Notes under the pieces: generated by a model | Told to the model about the DNA's origin: nothing | What the model saw: the letters and a program-made list of their open reading frames with translations, nothing else | Database searches by the model: none | Part shown: positions 5,738 through 5,779 of the stretch, in pieces | Position numbering within the stretch: position 1 is the first letter of the stretch | Layout: each line of letters opens with the position of its first letter | Position numbers and translations under genes: made by a program | Source: JAHJQQ01 sp964458835 | GTDB taxonomy: Bacteria; Pseudomonadota; Gammaproteobacteria; Thiohalobacterales; Thiohalobacteraceae | Assembly: GCA_964458835.1 (NCBI GenBank) | Contig: CAYWKV010000185.1 | Location: 1-5,779 of the forward strand | Length of the DNA: 5,779 nt | Direction: 5' to 3'

Positions 5738-5779
5738 GGCTGGGTGGCAGAGTGGCTATGCAGCGGCCTGCAAAGCCGT
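5738..5779 (+). tRNA. tRNA-Cys, anticodon GCA (5' part, cut by window edge)
   Basis: The first 42 bases of a tRNA are present. The 5' acceptor strand is GGCTGGG (5738-5744), followed by a D arm with the GTGGCTATG region. The anticodon stem GCGGC/GCCGT (5763-5767 with 5775-5779) holds the loop CTGCAAA with anticodon GCA (5770-5772). The 3' half lies beyond the window, so acceptor and T-arm pairing cannot be checked. The position after tRNA-Gly matches E. coli cysT. No promoter of its own is visible in the 31 bases between the terminator-like hairpin and this gene. Confidence 0.88.

Overview
The window looks like a chromosomal segment of a GC-rich gammaproteobacterium. The evidence is the order gacA/uvrY-type response regulator, uvrC, pgsA, tRNA-Gly(GCC), tRNA-Cys(GCA). 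This matches the E. coli uvrY-uvrC-pgsA-glyW-cysT block and its relatives in other gammaproteobacteria. GC-rich third codon positions produce long stop-free shadow frames on both strands. The species cannot be named from the sequence alone.

Region by region: bases 1-264 hold no certain gene. They do hold several inverted repeats, a possible extended -10 promoter, a tentative 29-codon cysteine-rich small ORF, and a GGA-rich ribosome-binding region in front of gacA. Bases 265-915 encode the GacA/UvrY response regulator. A 129-base spacer with one perfect GC hairpin follows. Then comes a tight, co-directional run: a thioredoxin-fold plus NHL-propeller protein (1045-2430), a family 5-like uracil-DNA glycosylase overlapping it by 11 bases (2420-3067), uvrC starting with GTG four bases later (3072-4898), and pgsA 21 bases after that (4920-5492). 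A strong sigma70-type promoter (5528-5555) drives a complete tRNA-Gly gene (5572-5647). That gene is followed by an intrinsic-terminator-like hairpin (5668-5706) and by the first 42 bases of tRNA-Cys, which runs off the right edge.

How the genes fit together: GacA/UvrY is the output regulator of the BarA/GacS-Csr circuit. UvrC is the dual-incision nuclease of nucleotide excision repair, and the glycosylase starts base excision repair of deaminated bases, so two repair enzymes are probably co-transcribed. PgsA makes the precursor of phosphatidylglycerol. The role of the Trx-NHL protein is unknown; its redox site has lost one of the two cysteines.

No wholly new multi-gene system is visible. 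The points most worth a second look are the gacA leader (small ORF, alternative pairing of Shine-Dalgarno sequences, CsrA-like GGA motifs), the monothiol Trx-NHL protein beside DNA repair genes, and the terminator-like hairpin that separates two tRNAs normally co-transcribed in E. coli.
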